NCBI GenBank assembly: GCA_002441445.1
Contig: DJWC01000177.1
Location: forward strand, 1-38,520
DNA from: Pusillimonas sp. UBA6240
GTDB lineage: Bacteria; Pseudomonadota; Gammaproteobacteria; Burkholderiales; Burkholderiaceae_B
DNA length: 38,520 bases
Direction: 5' to 3'
In this document: piece after piece, positions 7,721 to 15,430 of the stretch
Layout: every line of letters starts with the position of its first letter
Numbering within the stretch: the first letter of the stretch is position 1
Made by a program: the position numbers and the translations under genes
Notes under the pieces: model-generated
The model's input: the letters and a program-made list of their open reading frames with translations, nothing else
Database searches by the model: none
Told to the model about the DNA's origin: nothing

Positions 7721-8433
7721 CCATGAGCACCGGCGCGGGTTTTCGGGCGCGCCGCATCGGACCAGGCAGACCCGTCGCCGCGAGGGGGCAGCCGCCGGCC
7801 TTGCGCGGCCGGGATGGAGGCGCTGCGGGCGCCATGCCGGAACGCCGCGCCGGGCCGGCCATCTTCCTGGACAAGGACGGCACCCTGTTGGCCGATGTGC
7901 CCTACAACGTGAACCCGGACCGCATGCGCTTCGCCCCGGGGGCCAGGGCCGGCCTGGCGCGTTTGGCGCGCCTGGGCCTGCCCTTGATCGTGATCAGCAA
8001 CCAGCCCGGCGTCGCCCTGGGCAAGTTCGGCATCGACGACCTGCAGCCCATGCGGCGCAAGCTGGAAGCCATGTTCCTGGAGGCTGGAGCGAGCATGCTG
8101 GATTTCTGCTTCTGCCCCCATCATCCCCAAGGGGTGCATCCCGCCTATACGAAAATATGCGATTGCCGCAAGCCGGCGCCCGGACTGCTGTGCGGCGCGG
8201 CGGGCAGGCATGGCATAGACATCGTGGCCTCCTGGTTCATCGGCGACATTCTGGACGATGTCGAAGCGGGCCGGCGGGCCGGCTGCCATACGCTGTTGCT
8301 GGATAACGGCAACGAGACGGAATGGCGGGGCAGCGAATGGCGCAGGCCCGACCATGTCGCCGCCGATCTGGACGAAGCCAGCCTCTGGCTGGTCCATGGC
8401 GGCGCGCTGCGGCATGCGGGGGCGCTGCCATGA
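7711..8433 (+). CDS. HAD-IIIA phosphatase, GmhB-like (heptose 1,7-bisphosphate 7-phosphatase family)
   Basis: A 240-residue HAD-superfamily phosphatase related to GmhB, which removes the 7-phosphate from D-glycero-D-manno-heptose 1,7-bisphosphate on the route to ADP- or GDP-heptose. The HAD motifs are all present: DKDGTLL with nucleophile D54 and acid/base D56, ISNQPGV, CRKPAPG and GDILDDVEAG. The GmhB-type zinc loop is visible as CPHH followed by CDC. Residues 1 to about 48 are a low-complexity extension not needed for the fold. ATG 7711 overlaps the SDR stop by 10 bp and fits coupled translation; an internal ATG at 7834 would give a protein of normal family length. Its placement beside two GT9 genes supports a heptose substrate, but histidinol-phosphatase-like activity is possible. 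Confidence 0.86.
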   Translation: MAMTMSTGAGFRARRIGPGRPVAARGQPPALRGRDGGAAGAMPERRAGPAIFLDKDGTLLADVPYNVNPDRMRFAPGARAGLARLARLGLPLIVISNQPGVALGKFGIDDLQPMRRKLEAMFLEAGASMLDFCFCPHHPQGVHPAYTKICDCRKPAPGLLCGAAGRHGIDIVASWFIGDILDDVEAGRRAGCHTLLLDNGNETEWRGSEWRRPDHVAADLDEASLWLVHGGALRHAGALP

Positions 8434-9518
8434 CGGCTCGCATCGATGATTGGAGTTCCGTGGAGCGGGTGCTGTGCGTGCGGCTGGACAACATGGGCGA
8501 TGTCTTGATGACCACGCCCGCCATCCGGGCGCTGAAAGAATCCCGGCCTGGACGGCATGTCTGTCTGTTGGCGTCGCGCTCCGGCGCTTTTCTGGCGCCC
8601 TATCTGTCCGATGTGGACGCGGTCCTTTCTTACGACGCGGCCTGGGTCAAGAACGGCTCGTCGGGCAATGAGCAGGATTGGGGCGCCATCGCATCGCTGC
8701 GCCGGGGCAGCTACGATGCCGCCGTGATCTTCACCGTGTTCAGCCAAAGCGCCTTACCGGCGGCGGTCATGTGCCATTTGGCCGGCATACCCCGCGTGCT
8801 GGCGCATGCGCGCGAGAACCCCTATCGGCTGCTGAATCCCTGGGTGAAAGACACCGAGCCGGAATCCGGGATACGCCACGAAGTGCAGCGCCAGCTCGAT
8901 CTGGTGGCGGCGGTGGGCGCGTGCTGCGGCGACGCCAGGCTGCGTTTCAGCACACGCGCCGCCGACCGGGCATCCCTGCGCCGCCGCTTGCGGGAGCAGG
9001 GCGTGGACGGCCGCGCCGGCGGCATAGTCGTGCATTGCGGCGCCACGGCGGAATCGCGGCGTTACGCGGCGGAAGGCTTCGCGCAGGCGCTGGCGCTGCT
9101 GCGGGACGCGGGCCGGACTCTGTTCCTGACGGGCAGCCAGGCCGAGCGTACGCTGACCGAATTCGTGGCGGACAAGGCGGGCCCCGGCTTGCGGCTTTGC
9201 AATCTGGCGGGCTGCCTGACGCTGGGCGAGCTGGCCTGCCTGATCGAGGATGCGCACCTATTGATTTCCAATAACACGGGGCCGGTGCACATCGCCGCGG
9301 CCGTGCAGACGCCGGTGGTGGATCTCTATGCGCTGACCAATCCGCAGCACACGCCATGGATGGTCGAGCAGCGCGTGCTGTCCTGCGACATGCCTTGCAA
9401 ATACTGTTATCGCAGCGTGTGCCCGCAAGGGCATAACGCCTGCCTGAACGGCGTAGCCCCCGAAGCCGTGGCTCAGGCCGCCTATGATCTTCTGGAGGAC
9501 AAAGCATGCATACATTAG
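8430..9518 (+). CDS. GT9-family glycosyltransferase (heptosyltransferase-like), first copy
   Basis: A 362-residue GT-B enzyme of the ADP-heptose:LPS heptosyltransferase family, which normally adds heptose to lipid-bound or protein-bound acceptors on the cytoplasmic side of the inner membrane. Signs are the N-terminal RLDNMGDVLMTTPAIRAL (about 18-35), the donor-site block LLISNNTGPVHIAAAVQTPVV, and a Cys-rich block near the C-terminus (CDMPCKYCYRSVCPQGHNAC) that GT9 proteins often carry. ATG 8430 overlaps the phosphatase stop codon as ATGA, so translation is coupled. It lies far from any core LPS gene and next to a carbamoyltransferase, so the acceptor is probably a specialised glycan and not the LPS core. 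Donor and acceptor are unproven. Confidence 0.87.
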   Translation: MTARIDDWSSVERVLCVRLDNMGDVLMTTPAIRALKESRPGRHVCLLASRSGAFLAPYLSDVDAVLSYDAAWVKNGSSGNEQDWGAIASLRRGSYDAAVIFTVFSQSALPAAVMCHLAGIPRVLAHARENPYRLLNPWVKDTEPESGIRHEVQRQLDLVAAVGACCGDARLRFSTRAADRASLRRRLREQGVDGRAGGIVVHCGATAESRRYAAEGFAQALALLRDAGRTLFLTGSQAERTLTEFVADKAGPGLRLCNLAGCLTLGELACLIEDAHLLISNNTGPVHIAAAVQTPVVDLYALTNPQHTPWMVEQRVLSCDMPCKYCYRSVCPQGHNACLNGVAPEAVAQAAYDLLEDKACIH

Positions 9519-11242
9519 GAATCAATGCGGCATTCCATGATTGTTCCGCCGCATTGGTGCGCGACGGCGTGCCGGTCGCGGCGGCGGAAGAAGAGCGGTT
9601 CACCCGGATCAAGCACGGCAAACGGCCCGTGCCCTTTTCGACCTGGCAACTGCCTTATAACGCCATCGACTATTGCCTGCGCGAGGCGGGCCTGGATTTG
9701 CGCGATGTGGACCATATCGCCTATTCCTTCGATCCGAAGATCTTGCTGCCCGAGCTGGCTCCGGAAGGCGTCTTTCGCCTGCCCATGGAGCCGTCGGCCG
9801 CGCCCAAAGCGCCGAACGGCGGATCGCCCTGGGATCCTCTCTTTCTGTCGTACATCATCAATGCGCCGCGCCAGCTGGCCGACGGCGTTCCGCATCATTT
9901 GCAGCGGCGCTATGCCGGCGCCGGCCTGGACAGCATCCTGGAACGCTGGCAATTCGTCGAACACCATCTGACGCACGAAGCCAGCGCCTTCCTGGCCAGC
10001 CCCTATGAAGACGCGGCGGTGCTGGCCATGGACGGCCGCGGCGAACGCGCATCCACCAGCTATGGGCATTACCGCAACGGCAAGTACGACAGAATCCGGC
10101 AGATCAACCTGCCGCATTCACTGGGCCTGCTGTACGAGGACGTGACCCGCTATCTGGGATTTCTGCATTCCTCCGACGAGTACAAGGTCATGGCCCTGGC
10201 GTCTTACGGCCGGGCGCATTACATGGACGAGTTCCGCGACATCCTGCGGACGGACGGCCACGGCGGCTATACGCTGCACGCCGCCGATCTCGAGGCCCGC
10301 TTCGGCCCGCCCCGCGTACGCGGCGAGGCGTTCGAAGACCGCCATGCGGATATCGCCCATTCCTTGCAGTGCGTGCTGGAAGAAACGGTGCTGGACATGG
10401 CGCGCTGGCTGCGCAGCGCCACTCAGTCCGACAACCTGTGCATGGCGGGCGGCGTGGCGCTCAATTGCGTGATGAACGCCAAACTGGCCGATGCGGGGAT
10501 CTTCAAGAACGTATGGGTGCAGCCCGCGGCGGGCGATGCCGGCACCTCGCTGGGGGCGGCGCTGTGGGTGGATTTTCACCACAGAGAGGCCGATCGCCGC
10601 GGCTGGGTCATGGACCACGCCTACCTGGGGCCGGCTTACAGCGATGAAGAAATCGAGGCCTTTCTGCAGCGTTCCCATATCGCCTACGAGCGCCTGGATG
10701 ATATCGCCGCCGCGGCCGCCGATCTGCTGGCCGAAGAGAAAATCATAGGCTGGTTCCAGGGGCGCATGGAATTCGGTCCGCGAGCGCTGGGCGCGCGTTC
10801 CATATTGGCCTCGCCGCGCGATGCCCTGATGCAGGCGCGCTTGAATGAACTGAAGGACCGCGAGGATTTCCGGCCGGTGGCGCCGGTCATCCTGGCCGAG
10901 CGCGCCCATGAATGGTTCGATGCGCGCGGCAAACCCGGCATCGAAGCGCCCTTCATGCTGTTCGTATTCGATGTCCTGACGGATAAAGCGGCGGCCATAC
11001 CGGCCGTGCGGCATATCGACGGAACGGCGCGCGTGCAGACGGTCAGCAGCCGCCAGCATCCCTTGCTCCATGAGCTGCTGACGGCCTTCGAAGCGCGCAC
11101 CGGCGTGCCGGTGCTGGTCAATACTTCGTTCAACACGCGCGGCGAGCCGGTGGTGTGCAGCCCTCGCGACGCCTTGGAATCATTCTGGACCTCGCCGCTG
11201 GATGCGCTGGTGATAGGCAGCTTTTTGGTGGAGAAACCGTAA
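9506..11242 (+). CDS. Carbamoyltransferase, NodU/CmcH family
   Basis: A 578-residue O-carbamoyltransferase. Known members (NodU, CmcH, NovN, TobZ) move a carbamoyl group from carbamoyl phosphate, through a carbamoyl-adenylate, to a hydroxyl on a sugar or antibiotic. The N-terminal ASKHA-like domain opens MHTLGINAAFHDCSAALV and carries the metal-binding HHLTH at 153-157 and VLAMDGRGE. The C-terminal domain has EFGPRALGARSIL (about 422-434) and NTSFNTRGEPVVCSP. Length fits the family. ATG 9506 overlaps the GT9 gene by 13 bp and follows GGAGG by 7 nt. Among glycosyltransferases it most likely decorates the operon's glycan with carbamoyl groups. The acceptor sugar cannot be read from sequence. 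Confidence 0.92.
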   Translation: MHTLGINAAFHDCSAALVRDGVPVAAAEEERFTRIKHGKRPVPFSTWQLPYNAIDYCLREAGLDLRDVDHIAYSFDPKILLPELAPEGVFRLPMEPSAAPKAPNGGSPWDPLFLSYIINAPRQLADGVPHHLQRRYAGAGLDSILERWQFVEHHLTHEASAFLASPYEDAAVLAMDGRGERASTSYGHYRNGKYDRIRQINLPHSLGLLYEDVTRYLGFLHSSDEYKVMALASYGRAHYMDEFRDILRTDGHGGYTLHAADLEARFGPPRVRGEAFEDRHADIAHSLQCVLEETVLDMARWLRSATQSDNLCMAGGVALNCVMNAKLADAGIFKNVWVQPAAGDAGTSLGAALWVDFHHREADRRGWVMDHAYLGPAYSDEEIEAFLQRSHIAYERLDDIAAAAADLLAEEKIIGWFQGRMEFGPRALGARSILASPRDALMQARLNELKDREDFRPVAPVILAERAHEWFDARGKPGIEAPFMLFVFDVLTDKAAAIPAVRHIDGTARVQTVSSRQHPLLHELLTAFEARTGVPVLVNTSFNTRGEPVVCSPRDALESFWTSPLDALVIGSFLVEKP

Positions 11243-12246
11243 TGGATGTGATGGATGTCCGGCAGCAGCCCGCGCGGCCTTGGGTCTCGGTGGTGGTCCC
11301 TACTTATCGGCGCCCCGATCTGCTGGAGCGCTGCCTGCAGGCGTTGCAAAGGCAGTCGCTGGCGGGCGAGGACTTCGAAATACTGGTTTGCGACGATGGG
11401 CCCAGCGTGCAGACCAAGGCCGTCGTTGCGGCGGCCCAGAGCCGCTGCCAGGGCCGCCCGCGCATCGAATATATCGCCGTAAGGGATACCCAAGGGCCGG
11501 CGGGCGCGCGCAATGCCGGCTGGCGGAAGGCGGCCGCGCCCATAGTTGCTTTTACCGATGACGATACCGTGCCTGAACCAGGCTGGCTGGAAGCCGGCAT
11601 GCAGGCCATGGCTTCGGGGGTGGAAGCGGCTGTCGGGCGCATCGTCATGCCTTTGCCGCAGCATCCCACCGATTACGAACGGGATGCCGCGCGCCTGTCG
11701 GAGGCCGAGTTCGCGACGGCCAACTGTTTTGTCCGGCGCGAGGCGCTGGAGGCGGTGGGCGGCTTCGACCAGCGCTATACCCAGGCCTGGCGCGAGGACT
11801 CCGACCTGCAATTCTCATTGCTGGAGCGCGGCTACAGCATTGCCGCGGCGCCGGCGGCCGTCGTCATCCATCCCTTGCGGCCGGCCCGGTTCGCAACCAG
11901 CATCGGCATGCAGAAGAAAATCATGTTCGATGTGCTGCTGTGCAAGAAATATCCGGCCCTGTACCGGGAGCGCATACGCAGCGGCCCGCCCTGGTTCTAT
12001 CTGTCGATCACAGCGATGCTGCTGCTTGCGGTGTTCGCCCTGCTGGCGGGGCAGACGGCGCTGGCCGCGGCCGCGCTGGGCGCCTGGGCGGCGCTGAGCC
12101 TGGTGTTTTTCCTGCGCCGCTTGTGGGCCAGTTCCTTGACTCCGCGCAATGTGGTGGAGCTGCTCATCACCTCGGCGGTCATTCCGCCGCTGTCCATATT
12201 CTGGCGGGCGGTGGGGGCGGCGCGTTTCGGCAGGGCCTTGCCATGA
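11242..12246 (+). CDS. GT2-family glycosyltransferase with C-terminal membrane segments
   Basis: A 334-residue inverting glycosyltransferase. The GT-A domain opens with SVVVPTYRRPDLLERCLQAL, the metal-binding DDD is at residues 106-108 (FTDDDTVPEPG), and a REDSD block matches the catalytic ED region of GT2 enzymes. Two or three hydrophobic segments occupy about residues 249-292 and 303-325, so the protein is probably anchored in the inner membrane with its catalytic domain in the cytoplasm. ATG 11242 shares one base with the preceding stop codon (TAATG) and has GGAG 8 nt upstream. It probably extends a lipid-linked or membrane-proximal glycan; its sugar is unknown. Confidence 0.88.
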   Translation: MDVMDVRQQPARPWVSVVVPTYRRPDLLERCLQALQRQSLAGEDFEILVCDDGPSVQTKAVVAAAQSRCQGRPRIEYIAVRDTQGPAGARNAGWRKAAAPIVAFTDDDTVPEPGWLEAGMQAMASGVEAAVGRIVMPLPQHPTDYERDAARLSEAEFATANCFVRREALEAVGGFDQRYTQAWREDSDLQFSLLERGYSIAAAPAAVVIHPLRPARFATSIGMQKKIMFDVLLCKKYPALYRERIRSGPPWFYLSITAMLLLAVFALLAGQTALAAAALGAWAALSLVFFLRRLWASSLTPRNVVELLITSAVIPPLSIFWRAVGAARFGRALP

Positions 12247-13328
12247 ACCGGCTTGCGGTCCTGCCCGCGCAGCCCAGGCGCATCGCCATATTGCGCGCGC
12301 TCAATCTCGGGGATCTGCTGTGCACGGTGCCGGCCTTGCGCGCCTTGCGACTGGCCTATCCGCAAGCATGGATCGCGCTGGTGGGGCTGGAAGGCGCCCG
12401 GCCTTTGGTGCAGCGGTTTCGCCATTATCTGGATGCGCTGCTGCCTTTTCCCGGCGATCCCGCTTTTCCGGAGCAGCCGGCGCGGCCAGACGAACTGCCG
12501 GATTTTTATCGCCATGTGCGCAGCCTGCGGTTCGACCTGGTTTTGCAGATGCATGGCAGCGGCCCGCAGTCCAACAAGATCGCGCAGGCCATGGGCGCCG
12601 CCTGCTGGGCCGGGTTCGTGCCGCATGCCGGCGAAGAACAGCCGGGCCGGCTGATGGCATGGCCGGATGCCTTGCCGGAAATCAAGCGCTACCTGGCGCT
12701 GCTGCGCTACCTCGGCTTGCCGGCGGACGACGCAAGACTGGAATTTCCCCTGTCGGCGGATGACTGCAAGGAAGCCGATACCGTCGCGCGCAATGCCGGC
12801 ATCGATCCCGCGCGCACTGTTTTTTTTCACCCCGGCGCCCGGCTGGAGTCCAGGCGCTGGCCGCCGCAGCGCTTTGCCGCCGTCGCGCGGGCCCTGGCCG
12901 ACGACGGCTGGCAGATCGCCATCACCGGCAGCCGCGAAGAACTCGCCCTGGAGCAGGCGCTGGCCGACCAGTTGCAGCGGCCGGCGGCGCGTTTGTGCGG
13001 CGCGACTTCGCTGGGCGGCCTGGCCGCGCTGCTGCAGCGCGGGCGCCTGCTGGTCAGCAACGACACCGGAGTCTCCCATGTCGCCGCGGCGATAGGGCTG
13101 CGCAGCGTCATCGTCGCCTGCGGCAGCGACGTGCGGCGCTGGGCGCCGCTGGACGCCGAGCGCCACATGGTGCTGCATTACGATACCGCTTGCCGGCCTT
13201 GCGCTTATCAGCGCTGCCCGATAGGGCATCCCTGCGCGCTGGCGGTCGGCGTGGACGAAGTATTGGCGCAGGCCAGGAAGCAGCTGGCGAAGGGGAGCTG
13301 CAAAGGGGAAAACCATGAACGGACTTGA
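12243..13328 (+). CDS. GT9-family glycosyltransferase (heptosyltransferase-like), second copy
   Basis: A 361-residue GT-B enzyme of the same family as the product of 8430-9518 but clearly diverged from it. It shows IAILRALNLGDLLCTVPALRAL near the N-terminus, FFHPGARLESRRWPPQRFAAV in the middle, LLVSNDTGVSHVAAA for donor binding, and a C-terminal Cys block (CRPCAYQRCPIGHPC). ATG 12243 overlaps the GT2 stop as ATGA. Two GT9 enzymes in one operon suggest two successive heptose-type additions, consistent with the GmhB-like phosphatase upstream. The donor assignment is inference. Confidence 0.87.
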   Translation: MNRLAVLPAQPRRIAILRALNLGDLLCTVPALRALRLAYPQAWIALVGLEGARPLVQRFRHYLDALLPFPGDPAFPEQPARPDELPDFYRHVRSLRFDLVLQMHGSGPQSNKIAQAMGAACWAGFVPHAGEEQPGRLMAWPDALPEIKRYLALLRYLGLPADDARLEFPLSADDCKEADTVARNAGIDPARTVFFHPGARLESRRWPPQRFAAVARALADDGWQIAITGSREELALEQALADQLQRPAARLCGATSLGGLAALLQRGRLLVSNDTGVSHVAAAIGLRSVIVACGSDVRRWAPLDAERHMVLHYDTACRPCAYQRCPIGHPCALAVGVDEVLAQARKQLAKGSCKGENHERT

Positions 13329-14331
13329 ACGCCAGCGCGTGCTGGTGGCCGGCGGCGCCGGCTTCCTGGGGGCCAACCTGTGCCGGCGCCTGCTGCGCGA
13401 AGGCCACGAGGTCATCTGCCTGGACAACTTCCTGACCGGCAAGCAAAGCAATATCGACGACCTTGCGGACGATCCCGCTTTCACCTTGCTGCGCCACGAT
13501 GTCATCGAGCCGATGGACGAGGGCATCCGGCCGGCGCGCATCTATAACCTGGCCTGCGCCGCGTCGCCCAAGCACTATCAGGCCGACCCCGTCCATACCT
13601 TGCGCACCTGCGTGGATGGCGCCTACAACCTGCTGGAGCTCGCGCGCCGCTGCGGCGCCCGCATACTCCAAGCCTCGACCAGCGAAGTCTATGGCGACCC
13701 GGACGTCCATCCCCAGCCCGAAAGCTATCGCGGCAAAGTGAATATCGTGGGCATCAGGTCGTGCTATGACGAGGGCAAGCGCTGCGCCGAAACCCTGTTC
13801 GCCGATTACGGCCGCTGCAAGGGCGTGCAGGTAAAAATTGCACGCATATTCAACACTTACGGGCCTTACATGGCGGCCGACGACGGCAGGGTCGTGTCCA
13901 ATTTCATCGTCCAGGCGCTGTCCGGAAGCAAGCTGACGATTTATGGAGACGGCAGCCAGACGCGCGCCCTGTGCTATGTGGACGACTTGATCGACGGCCT
14001 GGTCGGCTTGATGAACGGGCCCGATACTTTCCAGGGGCCGGTGAACCTGGGCGGGGCGCAGGAAGTCACGATACAGGAAATCGCCCGGCATATCTGCGCC
14101 CTGACGGGGACGGAACCGCGGTTCGAGTACTTGCCGCTGCCGCCGGACGACCCCGTGCAGCGCCTGCCGGTGACGACATTGGCCGAGCGTCATCTGGGCT
14201 GGCGCCCCAAGGTGGGCCTGGAACAGGGGCTGCAGCGTACGATCGCGTATTTCCGCGACCGCCTCAAGCCGGCTCGGCGGGAACAGTCTTGCGGAATTGC
14301 TCCAGGCGGTTATAAAGCGTTTTCGGGCTGA
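13315..14331 (+). CDS. NAD-dependent epimerase/dehydratase, UDP-glucuronate decarboxylase-like
   Basis: A 338-residue extended SDR closest to UDP-xylose synthase (UXS), which converts UDP-glucuronate to UDP-xylose. It has the NAD loop GGAGFLG (13-19), the UXS-like blocks YNLACAASPKHYQADPVHT, STSEVYGDPDVHPQPE and RIFNTYGPYM, then DDGRVVSNFIVQAL and YGDGSQTRALCYVDDLIDGL, and the catalytic Y151/K155 in SCYDEGKR. The arginine typical of UXS near the ACPASP motif is not obvious to me, so a related 4-epimerase or reductase is possible. It is about 20 residues longer than usual: the tail REQSCGIAPGGYKAFSG is encoded by DNA that is also the 3' end of the convergent activator gene. AAGGGGA lies 5 nt before ATG 13315. 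It ends the operon. Confidence 0.87.
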   Translation: MNGLERQRVLVAGGAGFLGANLCRRLLREGHEVICLDNFLTGKQSNIDDLADDPAFTLLRHDVIEPMDEGIRPARIYNLACAASPKHYQADPVHTLRTCVDGAYNLLELARRCGARILQASTSEVYGDPDVHPQPESYRGKVNIVGIRSCYDEGKRCAETLFADYGRCKGVQVKIARIFNTYGPYMAADDGRVVSNFIVQALSGSKLTIYGDGSQTRALCYVDDLIDGLVGLMNGPDTFQGPVNLGGAQEVTIQEIARHICALTGTEPRFEYLPLPPDDPVQRLPVTTLAERHLGWRPKVGLEQGLQRTIAYFRDRLKPARREQSCGIAPGGYKAFSG

Positions 14332-15223
14332 TGCCCAATGCCAGCGCGGTGCGGCGCCGGTCGCCGCCGTAGTAGTCCAGAGTCGCCATGATGATGGAAT
14401 GCTGCGCGCTGTTCAGCGGCGTGCCGATGGGGATTTTCAGGAAGCCCTGTTTTATTTCCGGCGGCAGCAAGCGCAAACTGGAGGTGAGGGGAGGGATGTC
14501 CACCACTTTATCGGCCAGTATGTAAGCACGCGTGACCACATTCTTGAGTTCGCGGATATTCCCCGGCCAGGAGTAGGAAAGCAATCTTTCCGAGGACTCG
14601 GCCGAAAAGGTCTTGAACGTTTTTTCCTGTTCGTTCAGCTCATCCAGAAAACGCTGCGCCAGGTAGGAAATATCCGATTGCCGCTCGCGCAGCGCGGGTA
14701 CGCGTACGGGGAAAACGGCGAGCCTGTACAGCAGGTCCGAGCGGAAAATGCCGTCGCGTATGGCTTCCTTGGGATTCCTATTGGTGGCGGCGATGATGCG
14801 CACGTCGGTGGACAGGTGCTCGGACCCGCCCACCCTGTGGTACTGGCCGGTTTCCAGCACGCGCAGCAATTGCACCTGGATGGCAAACGGCATTTCGGTG
14901 ACTTCGTCCAGAAACAGCGTACCCGTATGCGCTTTTTCGAAGCAGCCCATGGCGGTGGAGCTGGCCCCCGTAAAGCTGCCTTTTTCGTGGCCGAACAGTT
15001 CGCTTTCAGCCAGGGTGGGCGTGATGGCGCCGCAATTCAATGCGATGAAAGGCGCGTCGCGCCTGGCGCTGCGGCTATGGATCGCGCGCGCGACGACTTC
15101 CTTGCCGGTTCCGCTTTCGCCTACGAGCAGGACGCTGGCATCGGTGGGCGCCGCTTTGACGATATTGCGCGCCAATTCGAAGGCGGCTGACGATCGGCCC
15201 AGGATTTTGGACGACTTGAGCAT
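14264..15223 (-). CDS. Sigma-54 activator lacking a sensory domain (PspF/HrpS-like layout)
   Basis: A 319-residue bacterial enhancer-binding protein. The AAA+ domain starts almost at the N-terminus: Walker A GESGTGKE at 35-42, the sigma-54 contact loop GSFTGA at 82-87 (a common variant of GAFTGA), Walker B GTLFLDE at 101-107, and an arginine-finger region beyond. The C-terminus is a Fis-type helix-turn-helix ending DRRRTALALGISPKTLYNRL. There is no receiver, PAS or GAF domain, so activity must be set by expression level or by a partner protein, as with PspF. ATG 15223 is used because the first conserved residues follow at once; no good ribosome binding site is seen, and upstream in-frame codons are AT-rich and unconserved. 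It overlaps the epimerase gene tail to tail by 68 bp and is divergent from the second activator. Confidence 0.9.
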   Translation of the reverse strand: MLKSSKILGRSSAAFELARNIVKAAPTDASVLLVGESGTGKEVVARAIHSRSARRDAPFIALNCGAITPTLAESELFGHEKGSFTGASSTAMGCFEKAHTGTLFLDEVTEMPFAIQVQLLRVLETGQYHRVGGSEHLSTDVRIIAATNRNPKEAIRDGIFRSDLLYRLAVFPVRVPALRERQSDISYLAQRFLDELNEQEKTFKTFSAESSERLLSYSWPGNIRELKNVVTRAYILADKVVDIPPLTSSLRLLPPEIKQGFLKIPIGTPLNSAQHSIIMATLDYYGGDRRRTALALGISPKTLYNRLEQFRKTVPAEPA

Positions 15224-15430
15224 GGTATGCAGTCTAATATGAAATAAATATGCGATCAAAATATTAACAATTCGTTTCGTTTGACATGCATCTTTACGCT
15301 GGCTATCTAAGAAAGCGCGTAGGATGAAGTCGAGAAAATATGTTAAGAATAGGACTGGTATTTCATCGCTTGAATTTATTTTGAGCGCCGGTGAGCGCAA
15401 GGCCGGGAAACCAATTTTTGAAGAGTTTAT
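15224..15430. other. AT-rich intergenic region between the two activator genes
   Basis: This 207-bp stretch is far richer in A and T than its surroundings. On the plus strand a TTGACA at 15281-15286 is followed after 17 bp by TATCTA (15304-15309), a possible ordinary sigma-70-type promoter for the response regulator with a leader of about 120 nt. No convincing -24/-12 element is present on either strand, so the two activators are probably made independently of sigma-54. Confidence 0.45.

Noticed and set aside
15357..15369. A GG...GC pair upstream of the response regulator resembling a -24/-12 promoter
   Set aside because: The spacer is 9 nt, not 10, and such a deletion normally abolishes sigma-54 promoters.
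15390..15403. A second GG-N10-GC pair upstream of the response regulator
   Set aside because: Spacing is correct but flanking bases (CGGTGAG and AGGCC) do not match the consensus, so it is expected by chance in GC-rich DNA.
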